A stretch of 64,000 nt of DNA from Actinopolyspora mortivallis DSM 44261 (GTDB lineage Bacteria > Actinomycetota > Actinomycetes > Mycobacteriales > Pseudonocardiaceae): contig NZ_KB913024.1 in NCBI RefSeq assembly GCF_000384035.1, positions 4,131,162 to 4,195,161 on the forward strand, written 5' to 3'. The notes beneath the pieces are model-generated. The model ran no database searches. It saw only the letters and a program-made list of their open reading frames with translations, and was not told where the DNA came from. Positions within the stretch are counted from its first letter, which is position 1. The number at the start of each line of letters is the position of its first letter. The position numbers and the translations under genes were made by a program. Positions 16,335 to 24,107 of the stretch are shown piece by piece.

Positions 16335-16574
16335 TCAGCGGGCGGTCGAGGTGTACGGCAGCAACGCCATCTCGCGGGCGTTCTTGACCGCGATGGCGAC
16401 ATCACGCTGGTGCTGACTGCAGTTGCCCGTCACCCGGCGCGCGCGGATCTTACCGCGGTCGGAGATGTACTTGCGCAGCAGCGTGGTGTCCTTGTAGTCG
16501 ATGTTGAGGACGTTCTGGTCGTCGCAGAAAACGCAGACCTTCTTCTTCGGTTTGCGCACGGGCGCCTTGGCCAT
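16335..16574 (-). CDS. rpsR: 30S ribosomal protein bS18, cysteine-containing (C+) form
   Basis: The 79-aa protein starts [17 protein letters not shown]. The pair CVFC and the later GNCSQHQR supply Cys/His ligands for zinc. This is the C+ paralogue, as opposed to the Cys-free S18 that actinobacteria make under zinc starvation. It sits beside S6 on the ribosome platform. The start at ATG 16574 is fixed by GAAGGAGC upstream and by family length. A longer in-frame extension to 16691 has no homology-like character. Confidence 0.97.
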   Translation of the reverse strand: MAKAPVRKPKKKVCVFCDDQNVLNIDYKDTTLLRKYISDRGKIRARRVTGNCSQHQRDVAIAVKNAREMALLPYTSTAR

Positions 16575-16634
16575 GTGCTTGCTCCTTCGGAAGAGAGCGA
16601 GAACTCCGTAGAGGACTTTCGTGGGACCGCGGAA

Positions 16635-16659
16635 ACCGGTGCCCGTCGTCGGCACCGGT
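16635..16659. other. Hairpin in the ssb-rpsR gap
   Basis: ACCGGTGCC (16635-16643) and GGCACCGGT (16651-16659) form a 9-bp stem with a 7-nt loop. It lies inside the gene cluster and could modulate expression or mRNA processing between ssb and rpsR. Confidence 0.35.
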
Positions 16660-16730
16660 CGCGACCGGGCATTCGCGGAACGGCCTGCCACACTCCGGGG
16701 CCGACCCCGGACCGTGGTGTTCCACCCTGG

Positions 16731-17201
16731 CTAGAAAGGCGGTTCGTCGCTGAACCCGCCGCCCGAGCCGGCCGGCGGAGCGGAACTCCAGGGGTCGTCC
16801 CCGCCGAACCCCCCGGAACCGCCTCCCGAGCCGCCGCGACTGATCTTGTTGACCTTCGCCGTGGCGTAGCGCAGCGAGGGGCCGACCTCGTCGACCTCCA
16901 TCTCGATGACGGTGCGCTTCTCGCCTTCCTTCGTCTCGAAGGAACGCTGACGCAGCCGCCCCTGCACCACCACTCGCATGCCGCGGGCCAGCGTCTCGGC
17001 CACGTTCTCCGCGGCCTGACGCCAGATGTTGCAGCGCAGGAACAGCGCCTCGCCGTCCTTCCACTCGCCCGCCTGGCGGTCGTAGTAGCGCGGCGTGGAG
17101 GCGACGGTGAAGTTGGCCACCGCCGCACCGGAGGGTGTGAAGCGCAGTTCCGGGTCGGCCGTCAGATTGCCGACCACCGTGGTTACCGTTTCACCGGCCA
17201 T
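16731..17201 (-). CDS. ssb: Single-stranded DNA-binding protein
   Basis: The 156-aa SSB has an OB fold in residues 1-115 ([50 protein letters not shown]). A Gly-rich flexible linker follows, ending in the acidic tip SDEPPF that recruits replication and repair partners. The DDDIPF-type tip is slightly altered but keeps the acidic and Phe character. It is placed between rpsF and rpsR, the usual order. Confidence 0.97.
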   Translation of the reverse strand: MAGETVTTVVGNLTADPELRFTPSGAAVANFTVASTPRYYDRQAGEWKDGEALFLRCNIWRQAAENVAETLARGMRVVVQGRLRQRSFETKEGEKRTVIEMEVDEVGPSLRYATAKVNKISRGGSGGGSGGFGGDDPWSSAPPAGSGGGFSDEPPF

Positions 17202-17264
17202 CGCCTGTGGGCTCCGTCTCTGTGCTGCGGTCGGGCATCGGTGCCGTTCGCCGGGAGTGCGGGA

Positions 17265-17642
17265 TCAGGCGGAGGTGCCGACCGCGCTCTGGGACTGCTG
17301 GGCGGCCTTGGCCGCCTTGGCGCTGGCCCTGGCGATACGGGCTTCCTTACGCGGCTGGACGATCTTGCGCAGCACCTTGGTGCGCAGCACGTTCTCGTTG
17401 ATGTTGAGCTGGCGGTCGAGCTCGTTGACGGCGTCCGACTCGCAGTTCAGCTCCAGCACCACGTAGATGCCCTCGGAGCGCTTGTCGATCTCGTAGGCGA
17501 GCCTGCGGCGGCCCCAGACGTCGACCTTCTCGACGCTACCGCCCCCCTCGCGGATGGGCTTGAGGTAGCTCTCCAGAGAGGAGGCCACGTTCCGTTCGTC
17601 CAGGCTCGGGTCAAGAATGACCATGACCTCGTAATGACGCAT
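17265..17642 (-). CDS. rpsF: 30S ribosomal protein bS6
   Basis: The 125-aa protein begins [19 protein letters not shown]. The RNA/S18-binding surface is seen in [19 protein letters not shown]. The C-terminal tail, rich in Ala, Lys and Gln, is longer than in E. coli. ATG 17642 is preferred from family alignment. A GTG three codons upstream lies too close to AGGAGGTGA. It is the first gene of the minus-strand cluster. Confidence 0.96.
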   Translation of the reverse strand: MRHYEVMVILDPSLDERNVASSLESYLKPIREGGGSVEKVDVWGRRRLAYEIDKRSEGIYVVLELNCESDAVNELDRQLNINENVLRTKVLRKIVQPRKEARIARASAKAAKAAQQSQSAVGTSA

Positions 17643-17670
17643 GAAGACCACTCACCTCCTGTGGACTCAC

Positions 17671-17726
17671 GGCCACGGACTCTCCGTGGCAGGAGGGTCG
17701 CCCCGTGGGCGAGCCGGACCAGAGTA
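17671..17726 (-). promoter_or_regulatory. rpsF: rpsF promoter and leader hairpin
   Basis: On the minus strand TACTCT (17726-17721) resembles a -10 box. About 35 nt further on, CCACGGA-GAG-TCCGTGG (17687-17671) forms a 7-bp hairpin just ahead of the ribosome-binding site. Position suggests an S6:S18-responsive leader, but I cannot confirm the consensus. Confidence 0.35.
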
Positions 17727-17801
17727 GCAACCCGTCGGCAGGTCCGGTGACCTGGGGTGTTGTTTCGGGCGTTTCCGGCCCCGGCCACGCCCGGAGACAA
17801 C

Positions 17802-18785
17802 TCAGCCGCGCCGCAGCACCCAGGTTCGGATGAGCGCGGAGGTCACCCCGGCCAGAGAGATCGCGGCCAGCAGTACCGGCAGAGCCACCCGGTCGCCGGT
17901 CTCGGACGGCAACGCCTCGGCGCTGCCCGCCTCGCGCACCCGGTTCTGCTGATCGTGCCTCTGTTCGCTCAGCAGGTCACCGGTCTCGGCCCTGTCACCG
18001 GGCGCCGCTCCGAACCGGGTGTCCGACCACGGTGGTAACGACCCCGGGACGTAAGCGTAGTCCGAGGGATCCACCCGCTCGGCGGGGGCCGGGGCGTGAT
18101 CGGGGGTGGTCTCGGTGGGGTCGTTCCCTCCCGGTTCCTCGGTGTTCTCGGGTGGGGGAGGCCCGTTCTCGTCGTTGGGGGTCTCGGAGGGGGGTTGCTC
18201 GGGCGACGGGGACTCCGAGGGTTCCGGCTCGGGCGGGGGCGGCTCGGTGGAGGTGGGGGTTTCGGAGGGCTCCGGCTTCTGCTGGCCCGGCACGGTGACC
18301 CCGCCGAAACAGGTCAGCAGGGCCAGGTTGCCCACGTGGAAGTTCATGGCATCGCCCTTGTCCCCGACCTCGGGGATCGCGGCGATCCTGGGGGCCAGGG
18401 CCTCGGCCAGCCGGGAACCGGAGAAGTTCTGGTCCCGCTCGGTCACGGTCCCCAGCTCCACGGGGGCCGACTCCAGGAACTGCTGCCTGATCCGCTTGAT
18501 GCGATCGGACTGGAAGGGGAACACCAGCATCGCCGCCTGCTCCACCTTCGCGTCGAGCGCGTTCGGGGCCGCCACGATGCGCTGCCCGAAGGAGTCGCTG
18601 TTCACGTCCTCCGTGCAGGTCCCGATCACCACCGGCTCGGAGGCGGCGGCCACACCGCCGCCGACGAGCCCGCCCACCGCGAGTACCGCCCCGGCCGTGG
18701 ACGTGGCCGCCGCGCGCCCCAGCGCCCGGCGCAGGGAACGGTTCGTCGGTGCGGTGACGGGCCCGGAATCGGGTTTCCTGCGCAT
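17802..18785 (-). CDS. Secreted, wall-spanning protein with proline-rich linker and C-terminal membrane anchor
   Basis: The 327-aa product starts MRRKPDSGPVTAPTNRSLRR. It has a twin-Arg-containing basic region and a hydrophobic signal segment (AAATSTAGAVLAVGGLVGGG). A folded domain of about 120 residues follows (GTCTEDVNSDSFGQRIV to LTCFGGVTVPG). Next is an extended acidic Pro/Glu/Ser/Thr linker (about 80 residues), and finally a hydrophobic anchor (LPVLLAAISLAGVTSALI) with a basic end. The folded domain is not one I can name. The layout suits a surface protein tethered to the membrane and projecting through the wall. Confidence 0.75.
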   Translation of the reverse strand: MRRKPDSGPVTAPTNRSLRRALGRAAATSTAGAVLAVGGLVGGGVAAASEPVVIGTCTEDVNSDSFGQRIVAAPNALDAKVEQAAMLVFPFQSDRIKRIRQQFLESAPVELGTVTERDQNFSGSRLAEALAPRIAAIPEVGDKGDAMNFHVGNLALLTCFGGVTVPGQQKPEPSETPTSTEPPPPEPEPSESPSPEQPPSETPNDENGPPPPENTEEPGGNDPTETTPDHAPAPAERVDPSDYAYVPGSLPPWSDTRFGAAPGDRAETGDLLSEQRHDQQNRVREAGSAEALPSETGDRVALPVLLAAISLAGVTSALIRTWVLRRG

Positions 18786-18975
18786 ACACGTACCCCTACA
18801 GTCGCGTGTGTTCTCCGAGCGAGGGCGTGTGCCGCACTCGGTCATCCGGGAAACGGACTCGTTGTCCGGGTCAACGCGTGGGTGTCGTCGCGGTGACGCG
18901 AATCGGGCGTTTCGATACCAATCGGTAACTCCTTGGGGCGGGGACGACCGGGCGAGCGGAGCCCATCGTGGTCTC

Positions 18976-18981
18976 TAGACT
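18976..18981 (+). promoter_or_regulatory. -10 box TAGACT, leaderless start of the endonuclease IV gene
   Basis: TAGACT is followed by exactly 7 nt and then ATG 18989. Confidence 0.6.
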
Positions 18982-18988
18982 CGGAGCC

Positions 18989-19747
18989 ATGCAGATCGGG
19001 GCCCATGTGCGTGACGACGACCCACTGGCGGCGGCGGCCGAACTCGACGCCGAGGTGGTGCAGTTCTTCCTGTCCGACCCACAGGGTTGGAAGGCCCCGC
19101 AGCCACACCCGCGCGCGGCGGAGCTGAAGGACTCCGAGGTGCGGGTCTTCGTGCACTCGCCGTACGTGATCAACGTGGCCTCGCTGAACAACCGTATCCG
19201 CATTCCCTCCCGTAAGGCGGTGCTCCAGCAGGTCGCCGCCGCCGCCGAGGTCGGTGCCGAGGGAGTGGTGGTGCACGGCGGGCACGTCACCAAGAACGAC
19301 GACCCGGCCGAGGGAGTCGCCAACTGGCGCAAACTCTTCGAGCGCCAGCAGCAGGAGGGCGGATTCGAGGTGCCGGTGCTGATCGAGAACACCGCGGGCG
19401 GGGCCAACGCCATGGCGCGCGGTTTCGACGACCTGGCGCGGCTGTGGGACGCCGTCGGCGAGTTCGGGGCCGGCTTCTGCCTGGACACCTGCCACGCGCA
19501 CTCCGCGGGCGAGGACCTGGTCGGGATCGTGGAGCGGGTGCGGTCGATCACCGGGCGGCTGGACCTGGTGCACCTGAACAACTCCCGCGACGGTTTCGGC
19601 TCCCGCCGGGACCGCCACGCCAACATCGGATCCGGCAGTATCGACCCCGAGGTGCTGCGCGAGGTGTGCGCCACGGCGAACGCGCCCGTGGTCCTGGAGA
19701 CCCCGCCCGAGGGCCAGGCCGAGGACATCGCCTACCTGCGCGGATAG
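18989..19747 (+). CDS. nfo: Endonuclease IV (AP endonuclease)
   Basis: The 252-aa TIM-barrel enzyme cleaves DNA 5' to abasic sites in base excision repair. The metal ligands typical of Nfo are visible in order: VHSPYVINVAS (His), VVHGGH (His), LIENTAGG (Glu), FCLDTCHAHSAG (Asp, His), HLNNSRDGFGSRRDRH (His, Asp, His) and LETPPEGQ (Glu). It is shorter than E. coli Nfo by about 30 residues, as in many actinobacterial members. The start codon is supported by the leaderless promoter. Confidence 0.93.
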   Translation: MQIGAHVRDDDPLAAAAELDAEVVQFFLSDPQGWKAPQPHPRAAELKDSEVRVFVHSPYVINVASLNNRIRIPSRKAVLQQVAAAAEVGAEGVVVHGGHVTKNDDPAEGVANWRKLFERQQQEGGFEVPVLIENTAGGANAMARGFDDLARLWDAVGEFGAGFCLDTCHAHSAGEDLVGIVERVRSITGRLDLVHLNNSRDGFGSRRDRHANIGSGSIDPEVLREVCATANAPVVLETPPEGQAEDIAYLRG

Positions 19748-19813
19748 GAACGGACCGGATCCGGGGCGCTTCGGACGAGGACCGCCGCGACCGTCGGGGA
19801 CACGCTCTCCGCC

Positions 19814-21253
19814 GTGGCGACGAGGACGAGGGTGGAGCGTATCGAGAACACGAGGACACCACGGCGGTTCGCCACGGCGCGTCGTGGACTGCCCCCTTGG
19901 GGACTGGCGGTGCTGTGCCTGCTGGCCGGGCTGGTCATGCTGCTCGGCTACCTCCACAAGGCCCGGTGCACCGGGCTGCCCTTCGGTGAGGCAGGGGCAC
20001 CGGAGTCGCCGTTGTGGCAGCGCTCCTACGGGGTGGCCTGCTACACGGATCTCCAGCACCTGTGGGAGGTCCGGGACCTCGACGAACTCGTCCTGCCCTA
20101 TGTGGACGGCGGGATCACCGACAGCGGGCGGCTCTACGGCGGGGTCGTCGAGTACCCGGTGCTCATCGGGGTGCTGATCTGGCTCGGCACGCTGTTCGTG
20201 TCCACCGACGCCGGCTTCCTCGCCGCCTCGGCCCTGCTGCTGGCTCCCTTCGGGCTGCTCACCGCCTGGTGGCTGGGCAGGTTGAGCCGGTGGCGCGCCC
20301 TGATCTGGGCGCTGGGCCCGCCGCTGGTGCTGTACTCCTTCCACAACTGGGACCTCGCCGCCGTGGCGTGCTCGGTGGCCGCCGTCTACGCGCTGCACCG
20401 CCGGCGCGCGGGAACACTGCGGAGGGGTTCGACGATCGCGGCGGTGCTGCTCGGGATCGGCGCCTCGGTCAAGCTGTATCCGGGGATGTTCGTGCTGCCG
20501 CTGGCCCTGTACGTGCTCACCGGCGGCCCCGGCGGGGTCCTGCTGCCCGCGCGGGTGCGCCGCTACGACGTGCGCGGCGCGTTGCGGGTGCTCGCCGTGG
20601 CCCTCGGCACCGCCGTGCTGGTCAACCTGCCCTTCGCGCTGGCCGGTTTCCGGGGCTGGCTGGCCTCCTTCCGGTTCCAGTTCGACCGCGCGGTCGACAT
20701 CAGCACCAACTCGATCTGGTACTGGGGACTGCGTCCGCTCGTGGAGCAGGAGCGGTTCGAGTCCCTGGTGAGCGTGCTGTCTCCGGTGCTGGTCCTGCTG
20801 TCCTTCGCCGTGGCCTGCCTGCTGGGGACACGCCGCCGGGCGGCGACGGGAACCTTCCCCTGGATCGCGGTGTCGGCGGCGATGCTGTGCGGTTTCCTGC
20901 TGTTCCACAAGGTGCACTCGCCGCAGTTCGTGCTCTGGCTGCTGCCGTTCTTCGTGCTGCTGCGGGTGCCGGCCGGGTGGGTGGTGGCCTACCTGCTGGC
21001 CGACGCCGCCATGGGGATCGGTTTCTTCCGTTGGATGTACCTGATCAACGCCGAGCAGCCCTACACCATCTACCAGTCGCTGGCCGCCCAGGCCGTGGTC
21101 GTCGGGGTGTGGGGGCGCGCGGCGCTGCTGGTCGGGCTGTTCGTGGCCTTCCTCCGGGCCCCCGAGACACCCCGGCAGACGGAGGCGCCGCGTGGCCATC
21201 GCGAGGTCGCCGGTGAACAGCTCGCCGCCCCGGTCACCCGGAGGACCTCCTGA
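19814..21253 (+). CDS. GT87/DUF2029-family membrane glycosyltransferase
   Basis: The 479-aa polytopic protein has about 10-12 transmembrane helices. Family features include LHKARCTGLPF after the first helix, an acidic extracytoplasmic loop with YSFHNWDLAAVACSVAA, and GIGASVKLYPGMFVLPLAL. GT87 enzymes of actinobacteria are polyprenyl-phosphate-mannose-dependent mannosyltransferases that act on envelope glycolipids or glycans. The acceptor here is unknown. A paralogue sits 3.5 kb downstream on the other strand. The start GTG 19814 is uncertain; GTG 19832 is also possible. Confidence 0.85.
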   Translation: MATRTRVERIENTRTPRRFATARRGLPPWGLAVLCLLAGLVMLLGYLHKARCTGLPFGEAGAPESPLWQRSYGVACYTDLQHLWEVRDLDELVLPYVDGGITDSGRLYGGVVEYPVLIGVLIWLGTLFVSTDAGFLAASALLLAPFGLLTAWWLGRLSRWRALIWALGPPLVLYSFHNWDLAAVACSVAAVYALHRRRAGTLRRGSTIAAVLLGIGASVKLYPGMFVLPLALYVLTGGPGGVLLPARVRRYDVRGALRVLAVALGTAVLVNLPFALAGFRGWLASFRFQFDRAVDISTNSIWYWGLRPLVEQERFESLVSVLSPVLVLLSFAVACLLGTRRRAATGTFPWIAVSAAMLCGFLLFHKVHSPQFVLWLLPFFVLLRVPAGWVVAYLLADAAMGIGFFRWMYLINAEQPYTIYQSLAAQAVVVGVWGRAALLVGLFVAFLRAPETPRQTEAPRGHREVAGEQLAAPVTRRTS

Positions 21254-21313
21254 ACGGGTGGGTCCTCGGTCGTTCAGGAGGAAACGGCCGGGAGCAATCG
21301 GCGGCATGGTGGA

Positions 21314-21358
21314 CTTCTGATCTCTAGGTCGCAGGTTCGAGTCCTGCCGGGGAAGCCA
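21314..21358 (+). other. tRNA 3'-end remnant, probable attachment site
   Basis: GCAGG-TTCGAGT-CCTGC (21331-21347) is a perfect T-arm. It is preceded by a variable-loop-like AGGTC and followed by CGGGGAAGCCA, like the 3' end of an Arg-type tRNA. The 5' half is missing. The adjoining integrase frame reads into this sequence and ends SPAGLEPAT, as is usual where an integrase abuts a tRNA attachment site. Confidence 0.6.
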
Positions 21359-21684
21359 CCGTCATCGTCCCGTTGACCCGCGACGGGAGGCCAGGTCGAT
21401 CACCGAGGCTTGGTCGGGATCGGTGTCCGTGCGTGGCAGCCTCGCCACGCACGTTGTCCTCGTTGCCATCGAGCGCTGCCCGCACGGCCTCCCACTGGGT
21501 GTCGGCGAGGTGGGCGTACCGCTGGGTCATCGTGATCGTCGAGTGCCCGAGCAGCTCCGAGACCTGCTCGACCGTCACACCCCGCCGGAGCAGCCACGAG
21601 GCGTAGGTGTGGCGGAGGTCATGCGGAGTCAGGCCGTCGAGTCCGGCCTCCTGAACCACCGGGTTCCACCGGTCCCTTCGGAGA
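21324..21684 (-). pseudogene. Tyrosine-recombinase integrase, C-terminal fragment
   Basis: About 119 residues of the catalytic domain remain. LTPHDLRHTYASWLLRRGV gives the Arg and His of the active site. LLGHSTITMTQRYAHL gives the second His and the nucleophilic Tyr. The N-terminal two-thirds are absent: the reading frame passes directly into the CRISPR repeats at 21685, so the gene was truncated by recombination. It probably once excised an element at the neighbouring tRNA site and cannot do so now. Confidence 0.8.
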
Positions 21685-21895
21685 GATCCATCCCCGCGCC
21701 TGCGGGGAGCACTTGGGTGTTCGACGAATGCCCGCGAGGTTCGTGGGACCATCCCCGCGCCTGCGGGGAGCACTGTAGCTCCGTAGACGAGCGCGCAGCC
21801 CGCCTGGGACCATCCCCGCGCCTGCGGGGAGCACGGGAGGGTGACCCGCAGTTCGGCTATGAGCCGGGGACCATCCCCGCGCCTGCGGGGAGCAC
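21685..21895 (-). CRISPR. Type I-E-like CRISPR mini-array, four 28-bp repeats and three 33-bp spacers
   Basis: Repeats lie at 21685-21712, 21746-21773, 21807-21834 and 21868-21895. The last three are identical and the first has two changes at its outer end. On the minus strand the repeat starts GTGCTCCCCGCAGGCGCGGG, the classical I-E hairpin form. All spacers are exactly 33 nt (21713-21745, 21774-21806, 21835-21867). The degenerate terminal repeat at 21685 and the AT-rich flank after 21895 place the leader at the high-coordinate end. No cas gene is in the window. Confidence 0.95.
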
Positions 21896-21972
21896 TCTTG
21901 GTGACCTGCGATCTTAACAATACTTTCCCGCTGTGGGAATCACTGTTGGTTCGGGGCAGGGCGTGGTCAGTA
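21896..21972 (-). promoter_or_regulatory. Probable CRISPR leader
   Basis: A locally AT-rich stretch (around CTTAACAATACTTTCCC) directly follows the last intact repeat, in contrast to the GC-rich surroundings. It ends at the stop codon of the Imm1 gene. Confidence 0.45.
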
Positions 21973-22422
21973 CTACTGGCCGGGTTGCCATTCGACGCTG
22001 GTGGGGCGGGTTCCGGTGCGGCAGTATTCGGTGATGGCTTGGCGTGCTTGCTCCAGGGGGATCGAGGCTGAGGCGGGGAACCACAGGTCACCTTCGGGGT
22101 CGAACAGCAGCGGGGGTGTCTCCTCGCCGGCTGCGGGGTTGTGGGAGTCGAGGAGCTCGTGCTGGTAGTGGTGATAGCTGAGCGCGCCGATCTCGCGGTC
22201 GGGGTCGGTCGCGACACGAAGGGAGTGTTCGGGGAAGGCCTCTCCTTCGGGGGCGCGCCATGATCGGCACGGGCGGTCCCAGGAGTAGCACAGACCGACT
22301 TCGTGTGTTGGTGCCTCGATCACTCGCGTGATGAGCTGATCGAGCTCCGTGGGGTCGTAGGCGTAGTGGAACGTCCTGTCGAGCACAGCGGTGACGACTG
22401 TTGCGGTGGAGATCGTGGTCAT
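21973..22422 (-). CDS. Imm1-family immunity protein
   Basis: The 149-aa protein has the Imm1 pattern: HSLRVATDPDREIGALSY in the middle, then LLFDPEGDLWFPASASIP, and a final AITEYCRTGTRPTSVEWQ. Imm1 proteins neutralise C-terminal toxin domains of polymorphic toxins, deaminases in particular. Its ATG (22422-22420) overlaps the TGA of the toxin-like gene (22421-22419), so the two are translationally coupled. That arrangement supports a toxin/antidote pair. Confidence 0.8.
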   Translation of the reverse strand: MTTISTATVVTAVLDRTFHYAYDPTELDQLITRVIEAPTHEVGLCYSWDRPCRSWRAPEGEAFPEHSLRVATDPDREIGALSYHHYQHELLDSHNPAAGEETPPLLFDPEGDLWFPASASIPLEQARQAITEYCRTGTRPTSVEWQPGQ

Positions 22423-22715
22423 GGTCGGGCCCCTCCGTGGATGGTGACGGGCTGCTGTTTTCCGGGTTCCCAGACGACCAGTGTGGACCCGTGGGGCAGG
22501 ATGGCGCGCACTGCTTGGTAGCAGTTCCCGCGCTGTCCGCTGCACATGTCCTTGTTGAGTACCACGACGCCGTAGGTCTGTCCGCGTTCCTTCATCCGTT
22601 GGGCGTATTTCGTTTCCACGTGGGTGTACACGGCGGGAGCACCACGGTCGTCGGCCGGGAACATGGTGGAGTTGTGCAGGGTGAGTCGGGCGCGTTCGGA
22701 GACGTCGTCGCGCAC
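22419..22715 (-). CDS. DddA/SCP1.201-like deaminase toxin domain, detached from its delivery module
   Basis: The 98-aa ORF carries the zinc deaminase signature: YTHVETKYAQRM (His32, Glu34), VVVLNKDMCSGQRGNC (Cys58, Cys65), then AILPHGSTLVVWEP, as in SCP1.201/DddA-type cytosine deaminases. GTG 22715 is the only usual start in frame; the frame is open back to a TGA at 22805-22803. An ATG at 22776 with an AGGAGA ribosome-binding site lies in another frame, hinting at a frameshift in the upstream part. The secretion and linker domains of a normal polymorphic toxin are missing. Activity is inference. Confidence 0.65.
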   Translation of the reverse strand: MRDDVSERARLTLHNSTMFPADDRGAPAVYTHVETKYAQRMKERGQTYGVVVLNKDMCSGQRGNCYQAVRAILPHGSTLVVWEPGKQQPVTIHGGARP

Positions 22716-23033
22716 ACTGGTGTCGGTGAGTTCGGTGCCGCCCCGGTCGGAGACCAGTCCGCAGCTGCTCCAGCATGGCTGTCTCCTGGTGGGTCTGGTG
22801 TCTCACTCGACGGGCTCGCCCCGTTTTCCCGGTGCCAGGCGAGCACCCGGTCGACGTCTGGCCACGGCCGCCAACGGCAGGGTGACCGACCAGGACACCC
22901 GGCGGGGCCAGCACAACCCGGCCAGACCCAACCCGGCCGCCGCACTCGGCGCGCTCACGCCTGGATCTCCGTGTGCTGACCACGACCCGTCCCGGCAGCC
23001 GCTCGGGCGGAGGTGACCCGAGCCGGGATACGT
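22716..23033. other. Degenerate region upstream of the toxin tip
   Basis: These 318 bases contain no supported gene. They include the AGGAGA-ATG (22776) in the wrong frame for the toxin and an in-frame stop at 22805. I see only high-GC frames of biased composition (Arg/Pro/Gly). It probably holds the decayed upstream part of the toxin gene or of the island. Confidence 0.4.
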
Positions 23034-24002
23034 TCAGTCCACCTCGTACAGCGCGGTGAGTTCGCGCGCCGCGCGGGCCATCTCGGCCCTGGCCTCGGCG
23101 GGGGCGAGCACCTCCACGTCGCCGCCGAACTGGAGGAGCTGGCGCACCGCCCCGAGCGCGGTGCAGCTCAGCTCCACCTCCACCCACTCCCGCTCGGGGG
23201 GCGGAGGGTGCGGCACGCTCAGCCGCGAGCCCACGATCCGGCGGGCCATGTCCAGCCTGCCCGCCCGCATCCGGGCACGCACCCGGAGTCGCTCCGGTTG
23301 GTGCTGCACCCGGCGGCGCAGCGTTTCCCAGACCTCGCCCAGCTCGACGTTCCTGCGGCACACCGGACGTTCGGTGACCTCGACGGCCCGGATCCGCTCG
23401 GCCCGCAGCAGCACCGGTGCGGCCTCGTGGTCGGCGACCAGGTACCAGACCCCGGCTTTGGAGACCAGCCCGTACGGGTCCACCGTGTACTCCTCCGGGT
23501 ACGGGCGTCCGCTGTGCCGGTAGGAGATTCGCAGCTTGCGCTCGGCGAACACGGCCGCGCGCAGCCTCTCCAGCTCCGGGACGTCCTCGGCCTCGCTCAT
23601 CCACCGGTCCGGGTCCACCAGCACCCGGCTGCCGGTGTGCTCGGCGGCGGGACGGTGGGTTTCGGGAAGGGCGCTGAGTACCTTGCGCAGCGCCGAGTCC
23701 AGGGCCTTGTCCAGGCCCAGTTCCCCGTGCGCGTTTCCCGCCACGGGGACGAACAGGGCACGCGCCTCGTCGGCGGTCAGGCCGCTGACGTCGGTGCGAA
23801 ATCCCGGCAACATCCGGACGCCGCCGGCTCGGCCGCGTTCGGTGTAGACCGGAACCCCGGCCGTGGACAGGGCATCCACGTCGCGCTGGACGGTGCGTTC
23901 CGAGACTTCGAGCCGTTCGGCCAGCTCGGCGATACGCACGCGCTCGCGCACCCGCAACAGCAGCAGAACGGCCAACATCCGGTCCGCCTTCACGGTCCGC
24001 AC
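23034..24002 (-). CDS. WYL-domain transcriptional regulator (YafY/PafC type)
   Basis: The 322-aa protein has an N-terminal DeoR-like winged helix (RIAELAERLEVSERTVQRDVDAL, about residues 20-60). GVRMLPGF follows, then a WYL sensor region with RISYRHSGRPYPEEYTVDPYGLV and GVWYLVADHEA, and a C-terminal WCX extension. Such proteins repress or activate genes in response to nucleic-acid or nucleotide ligands, often near defence or DNA-repair genes. It is divergent from the DinB-like gene, which is the likeliest local target. Confidence 0.9.
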   Translation of the reverse strand: MRTVKADRMLAVLLLLRVRERVRIAELAERLEVSERTVQRDVDALSTAGVPVYTERGRAGGVRMLPGFRTDVSGLTADEARALFVPVAGNAHGELGLDKALDSALRKVLSALPETHRPAAEHTGSRVLVDPDRWMSEAEDVPELERLRAAVFAERKLRISYRHSGRPYPEEYTVDPYGLVSKAGVWYLVADHEAAPVLLRAERIRAVEVTERPVCRRNVELGEVWETLRRRVQHQPERLRVRARMRAGRLDMARRIVGSRLSVPHPPPPEREWVEVELSCTALGAVRQLLQFGGDVEVLAPAEARAEMARAARELTALYEVD

Positions 24003-24107
24003 CTCCCACGGTTTCCGGGCTCTCCCCCAGAATGGCGCAGAAACACGACACTTCCTGTCCGGTTTCGGGGCGAGTATGACGCCGACGACGGACGAAGGAG
24101 GAACCCG

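Noticed and set aside
17671..17726. Confirmed S6:S18 autoregulatory leader
   Set aside because: The hairpin position fits but I cannot verify the conserved bulge; left as a low-confidence feature.
21314..21358. Complete tRNA gene
   Set aside because: Only the T-arm and 3' acceptor part are present; there is no D-arm or paired 5' acceptor strand.
21973..22776. A single fused gene from ATG 22776 through to the Imm1 stop
   Set aside because: The frame is open but crosses the toxin segment out of frame with low-complexity sequence; the two motif-bearing genes are a better reading.
21896..23033. cas genes beside the CRISPR array
   Set aside because: The flanking genes are an Imm1 immunity protein and a deaminase domain; no Cas motifs were seen.
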